64,000 nucleotides of DNA from Paenibacillus phytohabitans. GTDB taxonomy: Bacteria; Bacillota; Bacilli; Paenibacillales; Paenibacillaceae. A program made the translations under genes and the position numbers. This document shows, in pieces, positions 8,829-16,137 of the stretch; position 1 is the stretch's first letter, and each line of letters starts with the position of its first letter. Under the pieces are notes generated by a model. That model saw nothing but the letters and a program-made list of their open reading frames with translations, was not told where the DNA came from and did not search any database. The stretch is from the NCBI RefSeq assembly GCF_013141775.1, contig NZ_WHOB01000041.1, positions 36,840 through 100,839 on the forward strand, given 5' to 3'.

Positions 8829-9968
8829 ATGGGGAAGAGACGTATATCGCTGATGAAGACCGTGATTTGCGGCATGCTGGTTTTTGCTGCTATCCCGCCC
8901 GCAACATACTGGGGGTATGAGCATGCCTATGCTGCTGCTGATTCTGTGGTGCTGCGTTCTGTCAATGAGATGGCGCAGAAGCTGACCGGGGCGATGAGCA
9001 ACCGCAGAGAGACAATTACCTTCACTTATCAGGGCAAGACAAATAAGCTGAAGAGCCAGGTGCAGACGGCAATCGATCAGGCGATGGGGAGCGATCCGTA
9101 TCTCTATTATATTATTGACAGCTATGCGTTTTCTTACCGGGGGAGCACACGCTCTGCCAACGTGACGGTTCAGGTGGAGTACCGGGAGACGCTGCAGCAG
9201 ACAGCATATGTTAACAAGCAGGTGAAGACCGTTCTGCAGGAATTAATTACACCGGGGATGAGCAGCCATCAGAAAGTCAAAGTCATCCACGACTGGGTGG
9301 TGCTGCATTTGCAATATGATAATTCATACCGTAAATATACGGCGTATGAGGGACTTCAGACGGGCAGTGCGGTATGTCAGGGGTATTCCCTGCTGACCTA
9401 TAAGCTGCTGCTGGGAGCGGGTATACCGAATAGAATTGTGGAGGGTACTGCGAGGCCCGAGGGGGGCGTTGCCCAGTCGCATGCCTGGAATCTCGTGCAG
9501 CTGGACGGACTATGGTATCATCTCGATACGACCTGGGATGATCCGGAGCCTAGTCCGGAGGGTGGAATCAGTACCGTATATTACATGAGAACGGATGCCC
9601 AGATGCGCCGTGACCACAGCTGGACCAAGACGTATCCGGCTGCTTCAACCGGTTATGCCCAGACACTGTCACAGCTGGTCAGCCGGGGCGGACAGGGGAC
9701 AGACGGATACAAGAAGCTGCAGGAGGTTCTGGATTACAGGCTGTATGAGGAGGATCAAGTGATCGCTTCGGCGGCAGACTTGAAAAAGCTAGCGCAGCAG
9801 GCGGCGGATTCAGGCCAACTCTCACTGCTGTTCCGTTACCGGGGCAGTGAGAAGCTGCTGAGGCAGGACCTGCAGGTCCTCTATGAAATAGGGCTGAATA
9901 ATCTGGCATTCAACAGTTCACCTTTTGACAATACAGGGGACCTTAAGGTGTATGTGACCTGGAAATAA
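8829..9968 (+). CDS. secreted transglutaminase-like (TgpA/YebA-type core) protein
   Basis: An exported protein of about 379 residues. A signal peptide (residues about 8-35, ending near HAYAAADS) is followed by an N-terminal region and a transglutaminase-like core with the Cys-His-Asp triad: Cys183 in SAVCQGYS, His in QSHAWN and Asp in HLDTTWDD. Such cores act as proteases or peptide-crosslinking enzymes; many Paenibacillus copies are annotated only by domain. The start is uncertain. AGGAGG ends 3 bases before a TTG at 8820 and 12 bases before ATG 8829. The ATG was chosen. No operon partner is seen. Confidence 0.8.
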   Translation: MGKRRISLMKTVICGMLVFAAIPPATYWGYEHAYAAADSVVLRSVNEMAQKLTGAMSNRRETITFTYQGKTNKLKSQVQTAIDQAMGSDPYLYYIIDSYAFSYRGSTRSANVTVQVEYRETLQQTAYVNKQVKTVLQELITPGMSSHQKVKVIHDWVVLHLQYDNSYRKYTAYEGLQTGSAVCQGYSLLTYKLLLGAGIPNRIVEGTARPEGGVAQSHAWNLVQLDGLWYHLDTTWDDPEPSPEGGISTVYYMRTDAQMRRDHSWTKTYPAASTGYAQTLSQLVSRGGQGTDGYKKLQEVLDYRLYEEDQVIASAADLKKLAQQAADSGQLSLLFRYRGSEKLLRQDLQVLYEIGLNNLAFNSSPFDNTGDLKVYVTWK

Positions 9969-9995
9969 GAGTATTGAAAAGGATACAGTATAGCT

Positions 9996-10313
9996 TTATC
10001 GCCACTGATCCGTCTCCGAGAAAAGAATGGTTTGCAGCTGATCGTCCGACGGGTCAAAGCGGACCATGACGAATATGCCAAATTCCCGGCCGGCTTTGCT
10101 GCGGATCCACAGCTTGAATTTCTCCTCCGCAAGCGTTGGCTTTATTTGAGTACGGCCTACATGCTTATAATCGATAATCTCGGCATTGTATTTCTGCTGC
10201 GCTGCTTTCACAGCTACGATACCCCATTTGGCATACTCAGGAGCGGCTGAACTCACCGGGCTGTTAAGGGTGAAGATAAGCGCCAGCAGGGCGGTGATCC
10301 AAATTTTTTTCAT
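9996..10313 (-). CDS. secreted DUF3889 (YqzG/YhdC-like) protein
   Basis: A 105-residue exported protein. A signal peptide (MKKIWITALLALIFTLN, cleavage near SSAAP) is followed by a compact domain of the DUF3889 kind seen in Bacillus YqzG and YhdC (PEYAKWGIVAVKAAQQKY, then a beta-rich half ending FSETDQWR). Molecular role unknown. ATG at 10313 follows AAGGAGACTGCC. The frame extends further upstream but only this start has a ribosome site and gives a signal peptide. It converges with the transglutaminase-like gene. Confidence 0.75.
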   Translation of the reverse strand: MKKIWITALLALIFTLNSPVSSAAPEYAKWGIVAVKAAQQKYNAEIIDYKHVGRTQIKPTLAEEKFKLWIRSKAGREFGIFVMVRFDPSDDQLQTILFSETDQWR

Positions 10314-10388
10314 GGCAGTCTCCTTAGATTGTAGATTGTGAATATGTATTAGCTTGCCCCCAAAATAAAAAATTACATCATAACAGCA

Positions 10389-10441
10389 AACAAACAGGGA
10401 TGTCTGCCGCGCCGATAGGCTGCGGGACATCCCTGTTTGTT
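10389..10441 (-). terminator. terminator of the MerR gene
   Basis: A perfect 16-bp stem (AACAAACAGGGATGTC with its complement) lies directly after the MerR gene on the minus strand. U-rich sequence flanks it in both directions. Confidence 0.8.
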
Positions 10442-10468
10442 GTAATTCCGGATAAACGCCGGAAGCGC

Positions 10469-10837
10469 TCAAGAATACTTTCCGAACCCGTCCTCGCATG
10501 TTATATCCAGCTCAAGAAGGTCATAAAGAGATTGCTTGGAATCCTCAAGGTTTTTTTGGGCAGCTTCAATATCTGCTATTTTAGCTTTGATGATTCGTGT
10601 TTGTTCTTCTTTGGAGATTCCATTTTTAGAGATCATGGATTTTATATCATTAATTGAAAAACCGACAGCCAGACAATTCTTAACAACACCCAAATGGTGA
10701 ATGATCTCTGCATCATAATTCCGGTAATTGTTCTCTTCCCTGAGGATATATTCATCCGTGATAATGCCCATTTTCTCATAGTACCGGATGGTTGATATAG
10801 GCAGATTGACAATTTTTGCGACTTCACTAATTTTCAT
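10469..10837 (-). CDS. MerR-family transcriptional regulator
   Basis: A 122-residue regulator with an N-terminal winged helix-turn-helix (MKISEVAKIVNLPISTIRYYE), the usual MerR signature, and a C-terminal coiled coil (about 75-110). The C-terminus has one Cys (ITCEDG) and no metal-binding loop, so an organic or redox ligand is more likely than a metal; this is inference. It is divergent from a nitroreductase gene, and a dyad centred in the shared gap probably is its operator. B. subtilis relatives of this size (YyaN, YraB/AdhR) pair with oxidoreductases in the same way. Confidence 0.9.
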   Translation of the reverse strand: MKISEVAKIVNLPISTIRYYEKMGIITDEYILREENNYRNYDAEIIHHLGVVKNCLAVGFSINDIKSMISKNGISKEEQTRIIKAKIADIEAAQKNLEDSKQSLYDLLELDITCEDGFGKYS

Positions 10838-10862
10838 GTTTAAATCACCCCGTTTTTCCCTC

Positions 10863-10893
10863 TTGCTATAAAGTATACTTCATAGTTTAGAAT
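10863..10893 (+). promoter_or_regulatory. MerR-type promoter and operator of the nitroreductase gene
   Basis: TTGCTA (10863-10868) and TAGAAT (10888-10893) are separated by 19 bases, the long spacer typical of MerR-activated promoters. Inside it lies the perfect palindrome AAGTATACTT (10871-10880), extended to CTAT...ATAG half-sites with one mismatch (10866-10885). Confidence 0.6.
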
Positions 10894-10958
10894 TCTTGTA
10901 GTGATGATAAGTGACATTTCAGCACAAGAAAACCTATAGATAAAGGAGAGAAATTTAC

Positions 10959-11609
10959 ATGAGTACAATCACTGGGAAATACCATACAACCAACGATTTC
11001 AATGAGATCGTCCTGGAGCGCCGTTCCGTGAAGGCCTATGATCCTGAAGTCAGAATCAGCCGGGAGGAAATGAGCGAGATTCTGGCGGAAGCCTCCCGTG
11101 CCCCGTCTGCCATTAACATGCAGCCATGGCGTTTCCTTGTTATTGACAGCGCGGAAGGCAAAGAAAAGCTTGCCCCGCTGGCCTCGTTCAACCAGACGCA
11201 GGCTCTGACTTCCTCGGCAGTTATTGCGGTATTTTACGATGCGAATAATATTGAATATATGGAGGGAATTTTCGGCAAATCCGTGGAACTTGGTTACATG
11301 CCGAGCGACGTCAAGGATATGCAGCTGCAACAAGTGAAGCCTTATTATGCTGCCATGTCCGCATCCGAGCTGCGTGAAGTGAACCTGATTGACTCGAGCC
11401 TTATTTCGATGCAGCTGATGCTTGTTGCCCGTGCCCATGGATATGACACCAACCCGATGGCCGGTTATGAAAAGGACAAAATCGCGGAAGCTTTTGGCCT
11501 GGACAAAGACCGGTTCCAGCCGGTCATGCTGATCTCGATAGGGAAAGCAGCCAAAGAAGGCTACCCTTCCTACCGCCTGCCGGTTGAGACAATCACAACC
11601 TGGGCATAA
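10959..11609 (+). CDS. nitroreductase family protein
   Basis: FMN-dependent NAD(P)H oxidoreductase of the nitroreductase fold, 216 residues, cytoplasmic, probably a dimer. The N-terminal FMN-binding signature RRSVKAYDPE and the APSAINMQPWRFLVID segment are clear. The C-terminal half (AHGYDTNPMAGYEKDKIAEAFGL and PVMLISIGK) is also typical. Substrate is not predictable; quinones, nitro-aromatics or related electrophiles are usual for the family. ATG at 10959 follows AAAGGAGAG. Divergence from the MerR gene and the 19-bp-spacer promoter suggest induction by that regulator. Confidence 0.9.
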   Translation: MSTITGKYHTTNDFNEIVLERRSVKAYDPEVRISREEMSEILAEASRAPSAINMQPWRFLVIDSAEGKEKLAPLASFNQTQALTSSAVIAVFYDANNIEYMEGIFGKSVELGYMPSDVKDMQLQQVKPYYAAMSASELREVNLIDSSLISMQLMLVARAHGYDTNPMAGYEKDKIAEAFGLDKDRFQPVMLISIGKAAKEGYPSYRLPVETITTWA

Positions 11610-11674
11610 TCAACAGCTCCAAGGGGACGTTCTTCAGTACAAAAGCATACTTAACTTAATCTCCTGACGCAAAA

Positions 11675-11718
11675 AAAGACCGGTTCAGGCCACGATAATG
11701 TGGCCGAAACCGGTCTTT
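11675..11718 (-). terminator. strong hairpin with U-run on the minus strand
   Basis: AAAGACCGGTT-CA-GGCCAC pairs with GTGGCC-GA-AACCGGTCTTT. The T-run (seven bases) follows the hairpin only when read on the minus strand, so it would stop transcripts leaving the repeat array. On the plus strand it follows the nitroreductase gene but has only TTTG. Confidence 0.65.
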
Positions 11719-11726
11719 GTACTGAA

Positions 11727-12185
11727 TCCGCCGAAAGTGGGCGGTATGGAGAAATCAAAGGGATAAATCCCACTAATTCCGCCGAAAGTGGGCGGTATGG
11801 GGAAATCAAAGGGATAAATCCCTCTAATTCCGCTGAAAGTCGGCGGTATGGTGAAATCAAAGGGATAAATCCCTCTAATTCCGCTGAAAGTGGGCGGTAT
11901 GGGGAAACCAAAGGGATAAATCCCACTAATTCCGCTGAAAGTCGGCGGTATGGTGAAATCAAAGGGATAAATCCCACTAATTCCGCCGACGGTCGGCGGT
12001 ATGGGGAAACCAAAGGGATAAATCCCACTAATTCCGCCGATGGTAGGCGGGATGGAGAAATCAAAGGGATAAATCCCTCTGATTCCGCTGAAAGTCGGCG
12101 GTATGGAGAAATCAAAGGGATAAACCCCACTAATTCCGCCGACGGTCAGCGGTATGGAGAAACTAAAGGGATAAATCCCTCTGAT
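11727..12185. repeat. repeat family A: nine tandem 51-bp units
   Basis: Nine units of exactly 51 bases, each with TCCGCYGA...GGCGGTATGG and AAAGGGATAAATCCC. Each unit contains a small hairpin whose arms change together (CCGCC/GGCGG, CCGCTG/CGGCGG, CCGCCGA/TCGGCGG) and a GGGA-TAAA-TCCC hairpin. Because 51 is divisible by three, frames stay open on both strands, but changes follow the hairpins rather than codons. It is taken as non-coding. A diverged copy recurs at 53049. Confidence 0.85.
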
Positions 12186-12199
12186 TCCATCGCACGTTG

Positions 12200-12403
12200 G
12201 CTAAAGGAGCAAATGAGGAGCATTAGTGCCCTTGAATTCCCCAAATGTGAGCCAAAGGAGCAAATGAGGAGCATTAGTGCCCTTGATTTCCCCGGATGCG
12301 AGCTAAAGGAGCAAATGAGGAGCAATAGTGCCCTTGAATTCCCCGAATGAGGGACAAAGGAGCAAATGAGGAGCATTGGTGCCCTTGATTTCCCAAATGC
12401 GAG
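12200..12403. repeat. repeat family B: four tandem 51-bp units
   Basis: Four 51-base units of the form AAAGGAGCAAATGAGGAGC, then ATTAGTGCCCTTGAWTTCCCC. Each has a GCA-TTAG-TGC hairpin core. The array sits 14 bases after array A, and the same A-linker-B order recurs at 53041-53318. One frame is interrupted by a stop in unit 3. Confidence 0.85.
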
Positions 12404-12451
12404 ACAGGTCGCACAAGCCCTCAGCTTGCTTTACCCGTAAGGGTGATTTTG

Positions 12452-12561
12452 TTCAAATATAAGAAATGATATGTTTCACATGATCCACTTAACCTTCTAT
12501 TTCTCGCTAAAACGGCTACGCTATCCTTTTAAAGGACGGCGTAGCCGTTTCCAATTGTTAT
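12452..12561 (+). repeat. dispersed hairpin repeat family C, copy 1
   Basis: Starts TTCAAATATAAGAAAT, contains CCTTCTATTTCTCGCT, and ends in a long hairpin (AAACGGCTACGC with GCGTAGCCGTTT, inner CCTTT/AAAGG) and CCAATTG. Other copies lie at 17183, 42284 and 48881. Confidence 0.8.
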
Positions 12562-12599
12562 ATGTAGCCTTGGCGCTTGAAGATATGACCTGCAAAGAG

Positions 12600-14087
12600 T
12601 TACTCTGCGTGAGTGCTCAGATCACATTTGTCCAGCGGGACAATGCTGCTCTTCCGGAACCAGCCGTAGCCCAGCCAGATCAGCAGGAACAGAGGTACGC
12701 TGACATAAGAGACGAGAATGCCGTACCAGTCGATTTTGGAACCGGTGAAGGCGCCCATGTTCTGGCCGAATACGGCCACCATGCAGAGGGCGAAGGCAAA
12801 TAGCGGACCAAACGGGAACCATTTCGCCCGGTAAGGCAGTTCATCCAGCGAATGCCCCTGCTTGACGAAGGCACGGCGGAAGCGGTAATGACAGACGGCA
12901 ATCCCGAGCCAGTTGATGAAGCCGCACATCCCGGAGGCGTTCAGCAGCCAGTTGTAAACCGCACCGTCTCCGAAGAAGGAGGCGAGGAAGGCCAGCATGC
13001 CGACAGCTGTGGTCACGAGCAGCGCGCCTACAGGCACGCCTCTGCGGTTCAGCTTGCCGAGGGCACGCGGAGCCATGCCGTCCTTCGCCATGGCGTAGAG
13101 GACACGTGTAGAGGCGTACATCCCGGAATTCCCGGCAGACAGCACGGAGCTGAGGATGACGGCGTTCATTACGGAAGCGGCAATTGCCAGTCCGGCTTTG
13201 TTAAAGACGATCGTGAACGGGCTGACACCGATATCATCGATCCCGCCGCGGAGCAGATCGGGATTGGTATAAGGAATGAGCAGACCAATTACGAGAATGG
13301 CGAAGATATAGAAGATCAGGATGCGCCAGAAGACCTGGCGGATGGCTACCGGTACATTCTTGCGGGGATTCTCACTCTCGCCCGCAGCGACCCCGACCAG
13401 CTCCGTCCCCTGGAAGGAGAATCCGGCGGCCATGAAGACACCGACGAAGGCGAAGAAGCCGCCGTGGAACGAGCTGCCTCCCAGCTGGAAGTTGCTGAGC
13501 CCCACCGCCTTACCGCCCATAATACCGAAGATCATAAGGACGCCGACAACGAGGAAGACAATGACGGTGATGATTTTAATGATGGCAAACCAATATTCCG
13601 ATTCGCCGTAACCGCGCGAGGAGAGGAAGTTCAGGCCGAACATGATCAGCAGGAACAACAGGCTCCAGAGCATGGAGGGGCTGTCCGGGAACCAGTATTT
13701 AATAATGACGGTAGCAGCCGACAGTTCCGCTGCTATCGTTACCGCCCAGTTGTACCAGAAGTTCCAGCCGATGGCGAAGCCGAAGGCGGGGCTGACAAAC
13801 CGCGTTCCGTACGTGCTGAAAGAACCGGAATCCGGCAAATAGGTAGCCAGCTCACCGAGGCTGGTCATCAGGAAATAGACCATGATGCCGACTGCGGTAT
13901 AGGCAAGCAGGGCTCCGCCTGGACCGGAGGAGGCGATCGCACCGCCGCTGGCCAGGAACAGCCCGGTTCCGATGGAACCGCCCAGGGCGATCATGGTCAG
14001 ATGTCTTGCTTTGAATGTTTTGCGCAGGCCCGGAGTACTGGCGTTACCTGCCTGTGCAGCCGGCTGCTTCTCTTGCTTCGCTTGCAT
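12600..14087 (-). CDS. lysP: lysine permease (APC superfamily amino acid transporter)
   Basis: A 495-residue inner-membrane amino acid:proton symporter of the AAT group, with about twelve membrane segments. The family start KARHLTMIALGGSIGTGLFLASG, the SPAFGFAIGWNFWYNW segment and the GTELVGVAAGESENPRKNVP loop are plain. The substrate is assigned mainly from regulation: a lysine riboswitch with terminator precedes the gene on the same strand. ATG 14087 was chosen because GGGAG lies ten bases upstream; the frame extends further upstream but across the riboswitch terminator side. A large open frame on the opposite strand is a shadow. Confidence 0.88.
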   Translation of the reverse strand: MQAKQEKQPAAQAGNASTPGLRKTFKARHLTMIALGGSIGTGLFLASGGAIASSGPGGALLAYTAVGIMVYFLMTSLGELATYLPDSGSFSTYGTRFVSPAFGFAIGWNFWYNWAVTIAAELSAATVIIKYWFPDSPSMLWSLLFLLIMFGLNFLSSRGYGESEYWFAIIKIITVIVFLVVGVLMIFGIMGGKAVGLSNFQLGGSSFHGGFFAFVGVFMAAGFSFQGTELVGVAAGESENPRKNVPVAIRQVFWRILIFYIFAILVIGLLIPYTNPDLLRGGIDDIGVSPFTIVFNKAGLAIAASVMNAVILSSVLSAGNSGMYASTRVLYAMAKDGMAPRALGKLNRRGVPVGALLVTTAVGMLAFLASFFGDGAVYNWLLNASGMCGFINWLGIAVCHYRFRRAFVKQGHSLDELPYRAKWFPFGPLFAFALCMVAVFGQNMGAFTGSKIDWYGILVSYVSVPLFLLIWLGYGWFRKSSIVPLDKCDLSTHAE

Positions 14088-14182
14088 GAATAGGACACTC
14101 CCTTTGAGTTGTTGGTTCGGTTCACAGCGGGGAGTTGCTGCAGCCTGCTTGGCCCTGTGTCTTCTGCTTAGCGTTATGCACA

Positions 14183-14212
14183 CAAAAAAACCGCAGACGG
14201 ACGCTGCGGTTT
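14183..14212 (-). terminator. riboswitch-controlled terminator
   Basis: On the minus strand AACCGCAG-CGTCCGT-CTGCGGTT is followed by a seven-base U-run. It lies between the lysine aptamer and the permease start, so it is the expression platform. Confidence 0.85.
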
Positions 14213-14245
14213 CCTGATTATAGGCTCCGCATCATACTCCCTGTT

Positions 14246-14479
14246 AAGATAGCGCAACACGGTGCAATTCCCGCAGTTTCCTGGCAGGCATATACACGGT
14301 GACAGTTCCGCGCCTTTCGGCTGACGGCCCCAATCCGCGCTGCTAAACTAAGAGCAGCAGCCCGGATTTCGGCGGATATTCCTTTCGGCGCGTATCATAG
14401 ATGGCTCTTAGGCATCTCCACGCGCGTACTCTTTATATCCGCGACCTCTACCTCATCCTAGGTATGATGAGGCTATCTT
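14246..14479 (-). ncRNA. lysine riboswitch (L box) aptamer
   Basis: Read on the minus strand, P1 is perfect (AAGATAGC at 14479-14472 with GCTATCTT at 14253-14246). Conserved blocks then appear in order: GATGAGGTAGAGGTCGCG, AAAGAGTA, GGAGA, GCCGAAAGG, CCGCCGAAAT, GGGGCCGTCAGCCG, ACTGTCAC. This is the L-box pattern. With lysine bound, P1 should form and the terminator at 14183-14212 should stop transcription, so the permease is made only when lysine is scarce. Confidence 0.93.
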
Positions 14480-14503
14480 GTAACGATATGAACAACAGGA
14501 ATC

Positions 14504-14532
14504 AGTATAATGCAACTTGGCCTCGCAGGCAA
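14504..14532 (-). promoter_or_regulatory. promoter of the riboswitch-lysP transcript
   Basis: On the minus strand TTGCCT (14532-14527), a 17-base spacer and TATACT (14509-14504) place the start near 14497, about 18 bases before the aptamer. Confidence 0.7.
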
Positions 14533-14555
14533 TGACAAAATACGGCAGGTTGACG

Positions 14556-15689
14556 TCAGGTCCGCCGGCGCTCCGACATCTGCTGCCAGACGGTGCCCGC
14601 GGCCTCTTCGCCGGACAGAATCCGCTCCAGCGCCATCTTGGCCTGCAGCCCGACCTCGAATTCAGGATCCTCGGCCGCAATGCTCAGGGCTTCCTGGGCT
14701 TCGGCCGTGCCGACCTCATACAGGAAGCGTGCCGCCCGCCAGCGCACCAGCTTGCTGGCATCACGCAGCGACGCCGTCATCACCGGCGTCGCTGCCGGGT
14801 CGCCGATGTCGGACAGTGTGTCGCCGGCGGTGCGCCGGACGGCGGGGGCGCTGTCCTGCATCGCCTCATAGAGCAGCTCCATCGCCCCTGGCGTGCGGAT
14901 GTCGCCAAGGTACACGACCGCCAATCTGCGGATATGCAGCTTGGGGTCGTGCAGCGCCGTGCGCAGCTCCGGCAGGAGCTGCTCGCTAGGCGCCAGATCC
15001 TCCAGCGCGGCGTAGCGCACGCGCCAGTCCTCATCATGCAGGTCCCGCAGCAGCTCGGCCTGCTCTTTCTTGTGCCGCTGCTCGACGAACTCGCCGGCAG
15101 CCCCGTGCGCGATCGCCTGCTGCACGAGGGAGTCGAGGCGTTCCTGCGGATACGCCGCCTCCAGCTCCTGCTCGACCTCGCGCGCAATGTCCGGCGGCTC
15201 GCCGTAACGTACGCCGTAATCGGTGAGCTTACGCTCCTTGATCAGCACGGCGCTGGCCACATCGGTCACCGCCTGCGTGAAGCGGCTCGACAAGGCGATG
15301 CGCTCCTCCTTCGCGCCGGTCTTGACGCGGATCTGAATCGGGATCGCGCGGAACATCTGCACGAACACCTGGGCTTCCCCGAAATGGGCGCCGGCGTTCT
15401 CATCCTCCAGGCTGAAATCGGCGGCGAGGCCGTCCGCTCCGAAGCGGTTCTGGACCTCGCGGAGAATAGCGGCCCAATCGGCACTGCCCTTGCGTTCCAG
15501 GGCCGCGAAATCGGCAGCGTGATAGATACTGGTGACGCCTGGGATTTCCAGCATATCCTGCGCCCAGGAAGGGGCAGAGCGCCGGCTTTCCGGCGTGTAG
15601 GTCCGGCGGATGCCGGGTTCCAGACTTTCGTCCAGGTGAAGCTTCATCGTATTTGGACTTGGAGTCGGTTCAATAAAGGTGATCTTCAT
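14556..15689 (-). CDS. CvfC/YpgR-like protein: Nfu N-terminal domain plus HEAT repeats
   Basis: A 377-residue cytoplasmic protein. The N-terminal region (residues about 1-85, KITFIEPTPSPNTMKLHLD and VTSIYHAADFAALERKG) is the NifU/Nfu N-terminal fold. The C-terminal half (about 210-360) is a run of PBS-lyase-type HEAT repeats (DEDWRVRYAALEDLA, DPKLHIRRLAVVYLGDI, DSAPAVRRTAGDTLSDIGD, DASKLVRWRAARFLYEVG). This architecture matches conserved virulence factor C of staphylococci and YpgR of Bacillus. The biochemical role is unsettled in the family; a scaffold role is inference. The gene is richer in GC than its neighbours. ATG 15689 follows AGAGGAGCTGACGT. Confidence 0.82.
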   Translation of the reverse strand: MKITFIEPTPSPNTMKLHLDESLEPGIRRTYTPESRRSAPSWAQDMLEIPGVTSIYHAADFAALERKGSADWAAILREVQNRFGADGLAADFSLEDENAGAHFGEAQVFVQMFRAIPIQIRVKTGAKEERIALSSRFTQAVTDVASAVLIKERKLTDYGVRYGEPPDIAREVEQELEAAYPQERLDSLVQQAIAHGAAGEFVEQRHKKEQAELLRDLHDEDWRVRYAALEDLAPSEQLLPELRTALHDPKLHIRRLAVVYLGDIRTPGAMELLYEAMQDSAPAVRRTAGDTLSDIGDPAATPVMTASLRDASKLVRWRAARFLYEVGTAEAQEALSIAAEDPEFEVGLQAKMALERILSGEEAAGTVWQQMSERRRT

Positions 15690-16137
15690 ACGTCAGCTCC
15701 TCTTTGATAAGTGGCATAAGCACCGTGCTCTTTACCCGCATTTTACATCATTTCAGCGGTGGAACACAAAAGGGCAGAGGTGTGAACCCGCTAAAATTTA
15801 AAATATTAGTATAGATAAGAGATGCATAAGTTAATAACTTCCAGACCAGTCGTTACTACGGTGTAGATTTGGACTTCCGGCCGCTGTTGCCTCCAGATTT
15901 CCTGATTCATAACCGCAATCTGCGGTAGATTTGTTAATCCTCTATTTCACGCTGACGTTTCCGTTTGGGCCAAACGGGTAACATTTGTAAGGGGAGGATT
16001 ACACATCGGCACACTCATGTACGCACCTGCACACCTCTGTGATTTTGCAAATGGCTCTGCGGAACCCTATAGTTAGAGTATCTGATTTGCCGCACCAGAG
16101 AGATCCGGCAGAGCGGTTATAAGGAGTGGTTTCAACC
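15690..16137. other. intergenic region with a D-family repeat
   Basis: Divergent gap of 448 bases between the CvfC-like gene and the MBL gene. It holds the D repeat copy (15842-15960), which ends in C-like sequence (CCTCTATTTCACGCTGA). I see no gene or RNA in the rest. Confidence 0.6.
15842..15960 (+). repeat. dispersed repeat family D, copy 1
   Basis: Core ATTTGGACTTCCGGCCGCTG preceded by CGTTACTACGGTGTAG and followed by CAGATTTCCT and a CCGCA-atc-TGCGG hairpin. It matches 55574-55675 closely over about 95 bases, and its core matches 42353-42378. Confidence 0.75.

Noticed and set aside
11651..12350. Open frames on both strands over the 51-bp array (repeat proteins of 159 and 216 residues)
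   Set aside because: They exist because the repeat period is a multiple of three. There is no ribosome site, and variation follows hairpin pairing rather than codons.
11727..12403. CRISPR array
   Set aside because: Units are contiguous 51-mers without unique spacers, and there are no cas genes nearby.
12852..14093. 413-residue plus-strand frame opposite lysP
   Set aside because: Antisense shadow of a well-recognised permease; composition is unlike a protein and there is no ribosome site.
14517..15707. 396-residue plus-strand frame opposite the CvfC-like gene
   Set aside because: Shadow produced by the high GC of the real gene on the other strand, which has clear HEAT repeats.
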